Source of the DNA: Halicephalobus mephisto
Taxonomy: Eukaryota > Nematoda > Chromadorea > Rhabditida > Panagrolaimidae
NCBI GenBank assembly: GCA_009193035.1
Contig: SWDT01000561.1
Span: 62,001-126,000 of the forward strand
DNA length: 64,000 nucleotides
Direction of reading: 5' to 3'
In this document: positions 34,950 to 46,500 of the stretch, in pieces
Layout of the letters: each line of letters begins with the position of its first letter
Numbering within the stretch: the first letter of the stretch is position 1
The notes under the pieces: model-generated
Seen by the model: the letters and a program-made list of their open reading frames with translations, nothing else
What the model was told of the DNA's origin: nothing
Databases searched by the model: none
Made by a program: the position numbers and the translations under genes

Positions 34950-36600
34950 ATGAATCGTCTTAATTTCTTCGTATTTTTTGTTTTTCTTACATTTACAGTA
35001 GGAAAAACAGCAGAAAGTAAATTTTAAAATTAAAAAAAAATTTTATTTATTAAATTTAAAAAATTTTATTTATTAAATTTAAAAAATTTTTTAATTTTTT
35101 GAAATTTCTAAAATTATTTTTTATTAAATTTTTGAAATTTTTAAAATTTGAAAAATAATTTTATTAAAATTTTTAAAATTTCGAAAATTTTTAAAATTCT
35201 ATGAAAATTTTAAAAAACTTTTGGAATCAAATGGAAGTTTCTGAAGATTTTTAGAATTCGAATTTTCAGAAATTTGGAATTTTTAGAATTTTTTGAAATT
35301 TGAATTTTCTGAAATTTTCAGAAATTTGGAATTTAAAAAATTTTAAAATGAAGAATTCTGAAAACTTTAAAAATCCATGTTCAGAAAACTTAATGATGTT
35401 GATTTTCAATTTTGTGAAGATGATTGTTAATTTTCCAGCTTGTATCGACAAATTCTGTCCTCCAGGGACCTTCTGCGCGACTCTGAACGTGGTCCAATGC
35501 GTCAAGGAGCCCTGCAAGCCGCTTCTGGCCTGTCTTCCGGTATCTGTCAACGGTAAAAATTTTAAAATTTTAAAAAATTAATAATTTTAAAATTAAAAAA
35601 AAATCAATAATTTTAAAATTTTTAAAAATTAATAATTTAAAAATTAATTAATAATTTAAAAATTAGTCATTTTAAAATTAAAAAAAATAATTAATAATTT
35701 TTGAGGATGTGTCAACCATGTCTGCCCTCAGGGGATGGTCTGCGTCGAGCACTCAACCAGGTGCATCGGAAGGAGCTGCAGGAAGGTTCCTAAGTGTGCC
35801 AAGCCAGGAAGTAAGAATTACGAAAAAATTTATAAACATTTTTAATCACTTAACTATCTTAGAAATCTCCCGACTACGGTAGAAGATTCTGAAAATTAAG
35901 AATCTTGAAAATGTTTTGAATCTTTACAGAATACGGTAGAAAATTCCGGAACATTTGAGAATCTCATTAAAGTTCTTACAATTTTTCCAACTCTACTGGA
36001 AATTTCCAAAAAGTCGTTCCGGGACCATTTTATAATAATTTTTACTTTTTTTTGTGATCCTAAGAAATTCCAAAAAGTCGTTCCAGGACCATTTCGAAAT
36101 GATTTTTACTTTTTATTGTGGTTCTAAGAAATTCCAAAGTCGTTTCGAGATCATTTCGAAATGATTTTAATGATTATAAAAATTCCTAAAAAGTCGTTTC
36201 AGGACCATTTCGTAATAATTTTTACTTTTTTTTGTAATTATAGAAAATTCCAAAGTCGTTTCAAGACCATTTCGAAATGATTTTTACTTTTTTTTGTGGT
36301 TCTAGGAAATTCCAAAGTTGTTCCAGAACCATTTCGTAATAATTTTTATTTTTTATTGTGGTTATAGGAAATTCCAAAGTCGTTTCGAGATCACTTCGAA
36401 ATGATTTTAAAAGATTCTAGAAATTAATTTCCAAACAATTTCGCAATTATTTTAATTTTTTTAATATGGTGATTTCAGCTTGTGCTGCGTTGACCTGTCC
36501 TCCATCCCATAAATGCGAAGCTAATCCAACTCCGAGATGCGTTAAGACCATTTTTACGGAATCGGATGTCGCGGATCTGGACAAAGCAGCTGAGGAATAA
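34950..36600 (+). CDS. Small secreted protein with three Cys modules
   Basis: Four exons (34950-35016, 35439-35552, 35706-35810, 36479-36600), every join in phase 1, encode 135 residues. Exon 1 is a signal peptide (MNRLNFFVFFVFLTF). Each later exon is one module of the pattern C-x4-C-P-x2-x-x-C, followed by two to four more Cys: TCIDKFCPPGTFC, GCVNHVCPQGMVC, TCAALTCPPSHKC. The last module ends in an acidic tail. The modules look like duplicated symmetric exons, the classic route for extracellular repeats. I do not recognise the family beyond 'Cys-rich secreted repeat'. It lies between two other secreted protein genes, and its stop codon is 77 bp from the end of the convergent Reeler-ShK gene. 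The exon 3 acceptor (atttttgag) is weak; other splice sites are fair. Confidence 0.8.
35900..36440. repeat. Intron array, unit about 62 bp, 'aattccaaagtcgtttcgagaccattt'
   Basis: Seven to eight units with 'ccaaagtcgtt', 'accatttcgaaatgattttt' and 'actttttattgtggttcta' lie in the last intron of the Cys-module gene. Confidence 0.8.
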
Positions 36601-36676
36601 AGTCGAATTTAATCTGGATTTATTTAACTTTTTGAATACTCCTCATTGAATTCAGATAAATACCGATAAAACAAAT

Positions 36677-39600
36677 TTAACAAAATCGACAAGTTCTTCT
36701 ACAAAAAGCCTGCATGTAGGAACTTTGTCCACAGTAGATGATCCATCCGAAACATCTCCCTGGAAGATCCACATCCACACATTGATTCCGATTAAACTGA
36801 GGATGCTGGATTCCCTGATTCTGTCTTTGTTGCTGAAGTCTCGCGGCGATTTGGTTATTAATCTGAATAAGTCTCGTGAACGTCGGGGATACTGTAGACT
36901 GAGATTGAAAAGCTGTCCTTTGGGTGTTCAACGGAGGAATAGTAACCAGCACAGGTCGCCTAAAGGTCGACGGACGACTTGATGAACTCGTTGATGGATG
37001 ACTTGATGAACTCGTTGATGGGTGACTTGATGAACTCGTCGACGGACGACTTGATGAACTCGTTGATGGATGACTTGATGAACTCGTTGATGAATGACTT
37101 GATTTATCTTAAAATAACTATTATTTTTAAATTTTTTAACTTTTCTTACGTCTTCTGTTTGTTTCCATATTTGGCAGTGGAATTATGTGAGTTAATTTTT
37201 GTCTGTGTTGGGATTCCGGATGAGGTACAGTATTCGGTCTGAAGACCACTACCGGTCTCTGTGTCGTTGTGGGGAATCTCGAAGTAGTGGTAGGAGTCAT
37301 CGGAACGTCTCCACTGACTCGGTTAATCCTCGTCGGTCTGAAAAAGTTGTTCGTGGTCGGAATCGGAGTTGTTTTGAATCCTCGATTAGCTTCTGGAAAA
37401 CTGTCAATACTTCTGGGAAAAGTTCCGGAACTTTCATGATTGAACAATCTCCAAGTATCCATTTTGAATTGATTAGGAGGAGGAGGTACCGTAATCGGGG
37501 GCTTGGTCCATGACGTCACTGACCTCTCAAGTCTACAAGGCGGAACAGGAACAGAAAAAACACTTTTTACCCAAAATTTTTTTAAATTCACAACTACAGT
37601 AGCCACAAACTGGACATATTGAGATTCGTCTTCATCGTTCTTCCACCAGAGCATCATCTGGGTCTTGAACACGTGATGAGAATGCGTGACGGAATCCTTC
37701 CTCCTGAAGCACTGCTGTTGCCAAGAACCGTTGTCATCCAGACGCAAAAATTGACCGATTCTGAAAAAAGTTTATTGAAAAATAATTGATTAAACAAGTT
37801 ACAGAGTAATTAATCAAATATATTTCGTACTGAGACCAACTTTTAAAATTTAAAAATTTCTTTAATCTTCATTTTCATAGGAAATCTTTGAGTAATGGTC
37901 CCACCGCGAAAAAGATTTTAAATTACTTTTCAATTGTGAATTTAGTTATGGATTCTAAAAGTAAATTTCTATTGAGACCAACTTTTAAAATTTAAAAATT
38001 TCTTTAATCTTCATTTTCTTAGAAAATCTTTGAGTAATGGTCCCACCGCGAAAAATTTTTAAATTACTTTTCAATTGTGAATTTAGTTATGGATTCTAAA
38101 AGTAAATTTCTATTGAGACCAACTTTTAAATTATCTAAGAAAATGAAGATTAAAGAAACTTTTAAATTTTTAAGTAATGATCCCACCGCGAAAAAGATTT
38201 TAAATTACTTTTTAACAGTGAATATACTTATGGATCTTTAAAGTAAATTTCTACTGAGACCAACTTTAAAATTCAAAAATTTCTTTAGTCTTCATTTTCT
38301 TAGAAAATCTTTGAGTAATGGTCCCGCCGCGAAAAAGATTTTAATTACTTTTTAACAGTGAATTTAGTTATGGATTCTAAAAGTAAATTTCTATTAAGAC
38401 TAATTTTAAAATTCAAAAATTTCTTTAATTTTCATTTTCTTAGAAAATTTTTAAGTAATGGTCCCGCCGCGAAAAAGATTTTAATTACTTTTTAACAGTG
38501 AATTTAGTTATGGATTCTAAAAGTAAATTTCGTGTTGAGACCAACTTTTAAAATTCAAAAATTTCTTTAATTTTCATTTTTTTAGAAAATCTTTGAGTAA
38601 TGGTCCCGCCGCGAAAAAGATTTTAATTACTTTTTAACAGTGAATTTAGTTATTAGTTGTTTAATTCATAAAACTTTAAAAAAGTTATTACCGTTTCCCG
38701 TATTTGGATCCTTTCCAAACTATTGGCTGAATTACGAAACCTTTGAATTTGTCTTTGGTGGAATTTCCCTTGAGGGTCACTGAAAATTAATAATTAAATT
38801 TGAATTTGAATTTAATAATTCTCACATGAGATGGGTTGATTTCTCCAATAACATTGACGATCAACTTCGATAAAAAATGGGGGATCTGATAGCTGAAGTA
38901 TTTTTATTTAAAAAAAATGAAATTATTTAATTTCGGTCTTGACACGAAAAAAATATTTAAAAAATTAAAATTATTTAATTTTTGTCCTGACACGAAAAAG
39001 TTATTCAAAAATTGAAATTATTTAATTTTGGTCCTGACACGAAAAAAAATATTTTAAAAATTGAAATTATTTAATTTCGGTCCTGACACGAAAAAGTTAT
39101 TCAAAAAATGAAATTATTTAATTTCGGTCCTGACACGAAAAAATTATTTTAAAAATTGAAATTATTTAATTTCGGTCTTGACACGAAAAAGTTATTCAAA
39201 AATAAAAATTATTTAATTTCGGTCTTGACACGAAAAAAAATATTTTAAAAATGAAATTATTTAATTTTTATTTGATACAATAAAATTCTTTTAAAAAAAT
39301 TCTTCAATTTTGGTCCTGACACGAAAAAGTTATTCAAAAAATGAAATTCTTCAATTTTGGTCCTGACACGAAAAAAATATTTTATTATTTTAATTTAATT
39401 TTTGATAAATTTTTTCCATTTTTTTACTTTTAAAAAAATTTTAAAATTATATAAAATTCATAAAAACAAAGAAATTACAATTCGCGTCGGGACCAAAAGT
39501 AAAATTATTATTTTATCAGTGTTCCGTTTTATTAAAGTTGGAGGTCAAAGTTCGAAGTCGAAATTTGAACTTTTCGTGCTGAGACAACATTCACTGATTT

Positions 39601-40312
39601 TCTTTTTTTAAAAAGTTCTTTCATCTAAATTGATAAAACTCAATACTGAATTTTCGAATTCAAACATGACCCTGAGTTGTATCCCAGCACGAAAAGTCTA
39701 AATTTCAACCTCGAACTATAATCGTCGACTTTGAAGTTGAACTTTGATAACGAACTTCGGTCTCAAAGTTTGATAACGAACTTTGACCTTAAACTTTGAT
39801 GACCAGCTTTGATAACCAACTTTGACCTCAAAGTTTGATGACCAACTTCGACCTTAAACTTTAATGAAGAACTTTGATGACGAACTTCGATGGGCAACTT
39901 TGACCTTAAACTTTGATGAAGAACTTTGACTTCGAACTTTGGTCTCAAATTTTGATGACCAATTTCGACCTTTGACCTCAAGCTTTGACTTCGAACTTCG
40001 ACCTCAAAGTTTGATGTCGACCTTTGACTTCGAACTTCGATATCAAATTTCAACTTTGAATTTTAATGACCAACTTTGAAAATTCATTGTGATGTCCAAC
40101 TTGGACCTCGGACTTTGACTATCAACTTTGATAAAATGGAACACAGATATTTTTCGTTAAACACTCACTTGAAGACCTCCTTGGTGCTCAACAGCCTCCA
40201 ACGGATTCATACTTTCAAAAGCAGCATGAAGACAAGGAGCTCCATCTGGCCATGATTTCGCAATAATAACAATCTGAAAAATAACCAAAAAACAAAAATA
40301 ATTTCTATCCAT
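36677..40312 (-). CDS. Secreted Reeler-domain protein with Ser/Pro repeats and C-terminal ShK domain
   Basis: Five exons (40312-40169, 38892-38826, 38779-38692, 37760-37150, 37107-36677), phases 0, 1, 2 and 1, encode 446 residues. A signal peptide (MDRNYFCFLVIFQIVIIAKS) leads into a Reeler domain of about 150 residues split over exons 1-4 (AFESMNPLEAVEHQGG, LKGNSTKDKFKGFVIQP, DSVTHSHHVFKTQMMLWW, VQFVATVVVNLKKFWV). A Pro/Thr-rich linker follows (TTSRFPTTTQRP), then about six copies of the 8-residue repeat SSSSHPST, likely O-glycosylated. The last 34 residues form a six-Cys ShK domain (Cys 413, 422, 429, 439, 443, 446). Reeler domains occur in extracellular matrix and insect defence proteins; ShK modules are common in nematode secreted proteins. 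An extracellular matrix or defence role is inferred. The Lys-Tyr dyad of channel-blocking ShK peptides is absent (Ser-Tyr here). A ttatttcag acceptor about 50 bases upstream of the ATG suggests trans-splicing. Confidence 0.88.
36960..37100 (-). repeat. 24-bp coding minisatellite in the Reeler-ShK gene
   Basis: About six units of 'tcatcaagtcatccatcaac' type encode the SSSSHPST repeat. The unit is a multiple of three, so length changes keep the frame. Confidence 0.85.
37870..38660. repeat. Intronic tandem array, unit about 141 bp, six copies
   Basis: Units carry 'taatggtcccaccgcgaaaa', 'gtgaatttagttatggattc', 'gtaaatttctattgagacca' and 'ctttaatcttcattttctta'. They sit in the Reeler-ShK gene between exons 3 and 4. 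One unit holds a local inversion (38130-38172). Confidence 0.85.
38925..39380. repeat. Intronic array, unit about 46-48 bp, 'ttaatttcggtcctgacacgaaaaa'
   Basis: Nine to ten units with 'gaaattatttaatttcggtc' and 'ctgacacgaaaaa' lie in the first intron of the Reeler-ShK gene. Confidence 0.85.
39525..40140. mobile_element. Inverted-end element expanded by 'gaactttgatgacc' repeats
   Basis: The block opens with 'gttccgttttattaaagttg' and closes with its near reverse complement ('caactttgataaaatggaac'). The interior holds about 25 short units (9-15 bp) of 'aactttga' and 'cttcgacc' type, with a 'cttttcgtgctgaga' / 'cccagcacgaaaag' inner pair. A sister element is at 54150-54660. Confidence 0.6.
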
Positions 40313-40489
40313 TGAGGAACAATCCGTAACGAAATAAGTCGTCTCAGAATCTGTTGTGGTTTCTGAAATAATTCAAGTGGATGACAAAAGATAGAAAACA
40401 CGATTTTTAAAAACGCCTAAAGGAAAACTGAAATTTAAAAAATTGATCTTCCACCACTTGGCCGATCAAGTATCTACAGACTGAGAATT

Positions 40490-41125
40490 CCAAAAAAAAT
40501 AAATCACAAATTTCCCAAATTCAAAAAAGAGTAAATTTCAAATATCTTAATTAAAAAAATTTTTGAACTTCCCAAATCCAAAAAAAAAACAAATTTTCCA
40601 AATTCAAAAAAAAGTAAATTTCAAATATTTGAATTTAAAAAAAATTTCAAATTTTCTAAATTCGAAAAAAATTGAAATTTTCCAATAAAAAAATAAATTT
40701 TAAATTTTTTAAATAAAAAAAAAATAAATTCCAAATTTTCTAAATAAAGTAGAATAATTTCAAATTTAAAAAAAAATAATTTTAAATTATTTAAATTTAA
40801 AGAATTCCAAATTTAAAAAAAAAATAAATTTTAAATTATTTAAATTTAAAGAATTCCAAATTTTCTAAATAAAGTAGAATAATTTCAAATTAAAAAAATA
40901 ATTTTAAATTATTTAATTTTAAAGAATTCCAAATTATTCAAATAAAGTAGAATAATTTCAAATTAAAAAAATAATTTTAAATTATTTAATTTTAAAAAAT
41001 TCCAAATTTTCTAAATAAAGTAGAATAATTTCAAATTAAAAAAATTTAAATTATTTGAATTTAAAGAATTCTAAATTATTCAAATAAAGAAAATAATTCC
41101 AATTTTCTGAATCAAAAAAAATTAA
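40490..41125. repeat. A/T low complexity 5' of the Reeler-ShK gene
   Basis: 'ccaaattttctaaataaagtagaataatttcaaat' type units, about 70-90 bp apart, four or five copies near 40740-41040. The adjoining 41130-41500 is unique, GC-richer sequence without a supportable frame and may contain the promoter. Confidence 0.6.
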
Positions 41126-41511
41126 AACTATGTCTTTTTAAAAAAGATTGTTATCGCCGAAAAGCTGAGACTGAAAAGCGCAATCACGCATTCTGATCGG
41201 AACAGAGGACAATTCCCGCCAAATGTTGACTTCTGTTTCTTCGTCAAATTCAATCAGTTTTTTTCATCTGTTCCACTCGTTTTTTGAAGGGACGTTTACA
41301 CTCATCAAAGGTATCTGAGACCTTGTTTGATCTTATCATTAAAAAATGACTGTGGATTATTACTTTTTGTCTTCAAAAAGCGCAAATTAGTGGAGTTCCG
41401 AATTTTCCGTGACTGCAGATGGTTTCCGGAAACAGACATGGTTGTGAGACATTTGACGGTCCTTGGTCGTTGTGTCACGAGCGAAACGTGCACTTGAGTG
41501 GTACTTCATTT

Positions 41512-41586
41512 TAGTGATGCGACCGGGGTTCGATCTTCAGGCCGTCAATTTGTAATTCAGGAATTTTACCACTTAACCAATTCAAC
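41512..41586 (-). other. tRNA-like sequence 1 (A- and B-box motifs)
   Basis: On the minus strand 'tggttaagtggtaaaat' fits an A-box, and 'agatcgaaccccgg', about 40 bases on, fits a B-box. The T-arm and anticodon arm do not pair well, so it is not called as a functional tRNA. It resembles a second copy at 41766-41840 and may be tRNA-derived. Confidence 0.35.
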
Positions 41587-41765
41587 AAAATCGAAAAACG
41601 TCTATTACCGAAACTCATTCCTTCAAAAAAACCAAGATGGAAATCTATTAGTAAATTGCTAATCTTTTATCCTTTGTACCTCACCAGATCATGAGATTAA
41701 CATCACGGATAAACTGACGATTCATAACGTCACAGCTATATTTTATCTAATTGTTGACTATTTTG

Positions 41766-41840
41766 AAGCGCAAGATTCGATCTTTGGCTTTTCTGATTTA
41801 CAGTCTTGTTTTTTTACCACTACACCACTTGACCAAAAGG
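41766..41840 (-). other. tRNA-like sequence 2 (A- and B-box motifs, GTA in the anticodon position)
   Basis: Minus-strand 'tggtcaagtggtgtagtggt', then 'gactgtaaatc', then 'agatcgaatcttg'. The outer ends can pair imperfectly (tcaagtg with cgcttca, one mismatch plus a G-U). The T-arm has a bulge. It is a possible degenerate tRNA or tRNA-derived element. Confidence 0.35.
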
Positions 41841-42129
41841 CTTAAATTTTTTAAAGTCAATATAATTTTTAACTTTTCCAACCATGTATTATTTCTTTTT
41901 CATTTTTATTTTGTTTTTTTACAGTAATGCTCAATATATTTTGCTTTTTATGCTTTGCTTTCTTTGAATAGAATATCGGAACAGAATATAAAACATGACG
42001 TACGTACTTTAGTCACTTGTTAATATTCATACTCACCCACATTGCTTCGAATAGAACCATAGGCCAAAAAGTCGTTCCTTGTTTTCTTATTCATTGACAT
42101 ATATCCTTTTTGAATTTGTTCAAGACGAA

Positions 42130-42960
42130 ATGCCAAGTTCCAAAAATTTCAAAAAAGTGCATATTTTTTGTTCAAAAAATTTTTAATTTCAAATTTTTTA
42201 AAAAATAACAAAAATTACGGTATTTAATAATACAAAAATAACAAAAATTCTCGAACAGGAAAATTTTACTTTTTTAAATTATAAAATTTCGATGATTTTT
42301 ATAATTTTTAAAAACAGCGAAAATTACGGTATTTAATTTTATTAAAAATTAAAAATTTTTGTTCGAGAATCTTTCAAAAAAATTTTTTTTAATTATAAAA
42401 TTTTAAATGATTTTTATAATTTTAAAAACAGCGAAAATTACGGTATTTAATTATATAAAAATTAAAAATTTTCTGTTTGAAATCAAAATTTTTTAAAATT
42501 TAATTTTCTAAAAAATCAAAAATTTTTTTAAAAATAAATTTTATTTTTCAAATTTTTTTAAAATAAAATTTATTTTTCAATTTTTTTTAAAATAAATTTT
42601 ATTTTTCAAATTTTTTTTAAAATAAATTTTATTTTTCAAATTTTTTTAAAATAAAATTTATTTTTCAATTTTTTTTAAAATAAATTTTATTTTTCAATTT
42701 TTTTAAAAATAAATTTTATTTTTCAAATTTTTTTAAAATAAAATTTATTTTTCAATTTTTTTTAAAATAAATTTTATTTTTCAATTTTTTTTATTGTTTT
42801 AATTTTATGATTTTTTCGAAGAGATTTTATAATTTTGATTACGAAAAATCAAGTTTACTGATTTTATGAGAAAAAAGCAGAACGACATTGAAAATTTATT
42901 TTCTTGTTTCTTTCATTAGGGAATTGCGCAATTTAAAAAATTAATTTATTTTTATTGATT
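42130..42960. repeat. A/T low complexity with phased A and T runs
   Basis: At 42490-42790 about ten units of 31-32 bp ('ttttatttttcaaattttttt', 'aaaataaa') occur. At 42200-42470 three units carry 'aaaattacggtatttaat'. No gene. Confidence 0.7.
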
Positions 42961-43059
42961 TTTCAATAATGATTTGATATGAAAAAAAATAAAATTAAAA
43001 AATTAAAATAAAAATCTCGTGACCACGCTTACTAGAAATACAGTAATTGATTGCATATT

Positions 43060-43535
43060 GAAGAATCGGATTCTGGAGATTCCAATTTTGAAGATCTTGT
43101 AGAATTGGATTCTGAAGATCCTACAGAATCAAATTCTGGAGACTTCGAGAATCGGATTCTGAGAACTTTCAAAATCGGATTCTGAAGACTTTATAGAATC
43201 AGATTCTGGAGACTTCGAAAATCGAATTCTGAAGATCCTACAGAATCAGATTCTGGGGACATCGAAAATCGAATTCTGAGAACTTTCAAAATCAGATTCT
43301 GAAAATCCTACAGAATCAAATTCTGGAGACTTCGAGAATCGGATTCTGAAAATCCTACAAAATAAGATTCTGAAGATCCTACAGAATCGGATTCTGAAGA
43401 TCTCAGAAAATCAAATTTCGAAGACCCTTAAAAATCGAATTCTGGAGACCCTAAAAAATCGGATTCTGAATACTTTAAATATACAATTCTGAAGACCCTA
43501 TAAAATCAGATTGTGAAGACCTTAAAAACCACATC
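43060..43535. repeat. Array 'cagaatcggattctgaagatccta'
   Basis: About 17 units of 24-30 bp; each contains the palindrome-like 'agaatc.gattct'. It ends about 15 bp before the stop codon of the PTP-like gene. Confidence 0.8.
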
Positions 43536-43548
43536 CAAGAATTAAAGC

Positions 43549-46500
43549 TCATGACATTTCTTCGAAATTCTGATAATTGAATCTGGTACTCGGGGGTTCC
43601 TCGAGGTCGTACCCCAAGGAATGGTCCCGGAGTCGAAGAAGAGCAGACCGTCTTCTGGAGGTCGTTTCTGCACTTGATTCTACATCTTGAGAATAGCCCC
43701 TCATCATGGGTTTCCGGGTCTGTCTTCTGGAGGGCTTGGGGGAAGTCCTCGAGACCCCCGGGGAACCCCAGGGACTCAGACCGGCGGAAGGATGGACCAC
43801 CGAAGACTGAGAATATATCGAAGGTTGTCCGTAATTAAATTGGACCTAAAAAAAATTAAAAATATTTTTAAAAAATCTTAAAATAATTAAAAATAATTTA
43901 AAAAAATTTTTAAAAAATTAAAAATATTTAAAAGTATTTAAAAAAATTAAAAATAATTTAAAAAATTTAAAAAAATTTAAAAAAAATTGAAAATATTTAA
44001 AAAAATTTAAAAAAAATTAAAAATATTTAAAAAAATTTAAAAAAAATTTAAAATATTTAAAAATATTTAAAAATAATTAAAAATAAATTTTTATTTTCCA
44101 AAATTACCTGATATAAAGCAATATGACCGCAATTTCTCGCCCTGAGGCGTTCACACATGTCCAAAGCTTGGATAGTGTTGGATGGATGAAGGATATTCCC
44201 GAATTCACACATCAGGACATAGGCGAACATCCTGGATCGGCCGTTTCTAAAGACATAATAATTTAATTTCCATGATTATATCTATCGATTTCGAAATCAA
44301 GATCAAAATCATTTTTCTTAATTTTCGAATATGTTCGAAAAAATTTGAAAAATCCAACCAATTTGGATCTTCTCTAATGTCCCATTTGTGGGGGTTTCTG
44401 TCCTAATTCGACAGCTGAGAAGAGGGAAAAGTCATCCACAGAGGGCTCGAGATGTACTTCCATGGGGTTAGAGGTTCGTTAGTGGGCGATCAAGGGATCA
44501 TCTACATAGGGTTCATATGATCGTTAATGCATGATTTACACAAAAAAGCGTAACTTTTGATTTCTTAACAAGTGCAAAATGTAACACAATCGTCATATTT
44601 TTATGAATATTTGACATTTGTGACGAAAATTGAAACTTAATAGTGGTGATTTGTATTTGTTATTGTGCCAAAAGTTACGTTTTTTGTGTAGAAATCTTTC
44701 AATGTAGGATTTAACAGTTTGTTCATATATAATTTTGGAAGGTTATTGATAGAAGATTCAGGGGTTTATTTGTAGAAGGTTAGAAGTTCATTAATATAGT
44801 TAAAAGTACATTTATACAAAGTTGATGTTTATGAATGATTTAGTAATCTTTAAATATAGGATTTAACAGCTCGTTTATATATAATTTTGGAAGGTTATTG
44901 ATAGAGGATTCAGGGGTTTATTTGTAGAAGGTTAGGAATTCGTCAGCAGAGGTTTAGGGTTTCATTCACATGCAGTTCAGAGGTCTATTTTCAAGAGATT
45001 AGGAAGTTTAGGGGTTCGTTCAAATAGATTTAAAAGATTTATTCTCAAAAGATTGGGAGATTTATTCATATAAGTTTTAAAACCTCATTCGTAGGGAATT
45101 CTGAAATTCGTTCGCAGAGGAGTTAGGGGTTCATATATGTTGACATTAACACCTCTGATCGTGTTCGAAAATATACTATTTTAAAAACACCTATGACTAC
45201 CTTGAAGTGAAATTTATCAATTAGGGAGGGTAAAGTGCAGAAGGGATTTTGAACCTTCTTAGTAGTAGTTTAGTTTTATGTAAGAATACTGATAGTATCG
45301 GTAACTGCACACAAAATATACACATGATATATAATATATCAGTGCATTAGAATAATTCTAACGTATCAGATACATTAAGTTGATATTGGTGCATTGTATT
45401 TAATGTATTGATATATTATAACAGCTCTAATCTATCGGACATATTATATTCAATGCATTGATACATTAACCGTGATATCGGTACATTGAATATAATAAAT
45501 CGGTGCATTAGAACGATATTAATTCATCAGATACATTGTATTGAATGCATTGATATGTAAAATATGATATCAATCCATTGAATACAATGTATCTCATATA
45601 CCAGAACTATTTTAATGTATCAGATACATTGTATTCAATATATTAATATATTAAATATGATATCAGTCCACTGAATACAATGTATCTCATATACTAGAAC
45701 TATTCTAACCTACCAGATACATTGTATTGAATGCATTGATATGTTAAATATGATATCAGTCCATTGAATACAATGTATCTCATATATTAGAACTATTTTA
45801 ATGTATCAGATACATTGTATTGAATGCATTGATATATTAAGTACAATATCAATGTATTATATTGAATATATCAATATATTAGAATCGTTTTAATGTACTC
45901 TTTTTTGTGTGTATATAACCTTGACCTTTATCCTATTGTATTTATCCCCGGGATTTAACACTACAAGAAATCAAGGGATTTTAACTTGTTTTCTAAATCC
46001 ATGACAAAATCTATAAGGAGATGGAACCCCATGGGCACATACAAGATCATGGAAATGTCAAATGCAAGGAAATCCCCAAGGGAGTTCTCGGGAGGAATTT
46101 TAGCAAAAAACTTTGATTTTAATTTTAGCACTATTTTTACAGATATTGATGATTTTAAATTTTCATTTTCTTCGAACTTACAAAATGGAATGTCGATGAA
46201 GAGTGATCTTCCTCAGATTCCAGGTCCTGGGGGAGTACTTGTAGATCTCCCTGGCTCCGGTCCAGGAAAGCCAGCTTTTTTCGAGTGTATGTTGTTTGCA
46301 ACTTTCGTCGAGTAATTTGAAACAAGAAACAATAAATCCGGAATGTCTGTTGGAAGGCAGAGCCGTGTCGGGGCTGGTTGAGGACTTCTGGATCGCGAAG
46401 AGTTCTTCGTAGGCCCCGTACTGTGACTTCGGACTCGGGTCCAGATCCCTTATGAGTCCGGTTATCCTCGGCGTAGATCCAGCGTCGAAAATAGAGTAAT

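Noticed and set aside
37001..37242. Plus ORF MNSLMDDLMNSLMGDL
   Set aside because: Antisense of the SSSSHPST coding minisatellite on the minus strand.
46021..46315. Plus ORF over PTP-like exon 3
   Set aside because: Antisense shadow; the minus frame joins neighbouring exons in phase.
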